Shown in pieces: positions 14,823 to 15,231 of a stretch of DNA of 15,231 nt. Below the pieces are notes generated by a model, which was given only the letters and a program-made list of their open reading frames with translations, was not told the DNA's origin and ran no database searches. Made by a program: the position numbers and the translations under genes. The stretch is from contig JABMQB010000521.1 of assembly GCA_013203525.1 (NCBI GenBank), forward strand, positions 1 through 15,231, given 5' to 3'. The stretch comes from Mariniphaga sp. (GTDB lineage Bacteria; Bacteroidota; Bacteroidia; Bacteroidales; Prolixibacteraceae). The number at the start of each line of letters is the position of its first letter. Within the stretch, counting starts at the first letter, position 1.

Positions 14823-15231
14823 TTATTTTGTTTCTAAAACAGCATATTTTGATAGTTTCCAAAACTCATCCGGATTTTCAATTTCGAGGTAAGTAATAAG
14901 TCCTTCATCAATTAAAAACCGGTATGAACTATCGGGGTGTTCAGTAATAAAACTTACTTTTCTGGTAAACAATGGAATTTCACGAGTCTCCCTAATATCA
15001 AGCTGCATAAAAGAATCTTCTTCAAATATCCCAGGAATTGATTTTGAACCACCCAGACCTAAAATTCCTCCATCTTTTGTTAATACCCCATTTTCCTTCA
15101 ATTCTTTAAAAGTACCGTAAGCCAGGAATGCCTTATTCAATTCCTCATCCTGCATTTTAATAATTTCTGATTTTTCATTTAAATGCCGATTCTTCAATTT
15201 TACCTCGGTTTCAAGTCCTTCTACTTTACCG
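14823..15231 (-). CDS. C-terminal part of a coiled-coil Cbp1-like protein (runs off window)
   Basis: This frame is open to the end of the window, so the gene begins beyond 15231. A TTG at 15197 is not a true start, since in-frame codons continue upstream (VEGLETEVKL). The visible 136 residues begin with the end of a heptad-like coiled coil rich in Glu, Lys and Leu, then a globular tail: AYGTFKELKENGVLTKDGG, GLGGSKSIPGIF, FMQLDIRETREIPLFTRKV, FITEHPDSSYRF, LEIENPDEFWKLSKYAV. That tail matches my memory of the C-terminal domain of Bacteroidota coiled-coil lipoproteins annotated as Cbp1-type collagen-binding adhesins. The adhesin role is taken from the family name and is not visible here. Its stop is 13 bp before the DUF4382-like gene, implying one operon. 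Confidence 0.8.
   Translation of the reverse strand, partial: GKVEGLETEVKLKNRHLNEKSEIIKMQDEELNKAFLAYGTFKELKENGVLTKDGGILGLGGSKSIPGIFEEDSFMQLDIRETREIPLFTRKVSFITEHPDSSYRFLIDEGLITYLEIENPDEFWKLSKYAVLETK

Noticed and set aside
1..15231. CRISPR arrays, insertion sequences, tRNA or rRNA genes, phage or defence genes
   Set aside because: I looked for spaced direct repeats, terminal inverted repeats with transposase-like ORFs, cloverleaf-like segments and defence domains and found none.

Overview
The window is AT-rich chromosomal DNA with the marks of the phylum Bacteroidota, most likely a Bacteroidales/Marinilabiliales-type organism. The evidence is the protein families present (a Cbp1-like C-terminal domain, a DUF4382-like protein, a Rieske-like lipoprotein, a small membrane protein ending in an LRRAIIFSEIIKQKYF-type tail), promoter -7 boxes of the TAnnTTTG type upstream of parE, greA and the acyl-CoA ligase, and the general lack of Shine-Dalgarno sequences. 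I see no phage, transposon, CRISPR, tRNA or rRNA. This is mostly housekeeping chromosome with a few accessory genes.

Layout. (1) Positions 1-2108, minus strand: parE followed by the first 63 codons of parC (DNA topoisomerase IV). (2) A 272-bp divergent intergenic region carrying two inverted repeats. (3) Positions 2381-4773, plus strand: a compact three-gene unit of six-helix membrane protein, overlapping small winged-helix regulator, and a secreted alpha/beta hydrolase split by a frameshift near 4209. (4) Positions 4783-9784, minus strand: dnaE, then trxA, then a DUF58 protein, closely spaced. (5) Positions 10011-10883, minus strand: greA and a HIT protein, 3 nt apart, with a terminator after them and a leader hairpin before greA. 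(6) Positions 11027-11434, minus: a small single-pass membrane protein; 11506-11940, plus: a Rieske-like lipoprotein. (7) Positions 11971-13611, minus: an AMP-forming acyl-CoA ligase. (8) A strong minus-strand terminator at 13674-13705. (9) Positions 13820-15231, minus: a DUF4382-like protein preceded by the C-terminal part of a coiled-coil/Cbp1-like protein that runs off the window. No gene-free stretch exceeds 300 bp.

How the genes relate. Regions 1, 4 and 5 serve replication, topology and transcription fidelity. Region 3 looks like a self-regulated module: a regulator translationally coupled to a membrane protein, with a 7-bp-arm inverted repeat 29 bp before the first start codon as the candidate operator. 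Region 8-9 looks like a two-gene unit. The observations most worth a second look are the strand-specific hairpin plus T-run between the predicted greA promoter and the greA start (an arrangement like the attenuated greA leader of E. coli), an unusually strong Shine-Dalgarno at greA, the Rieske-like protein whose last His ligand is Cys, and the frameshifted hydrolase.
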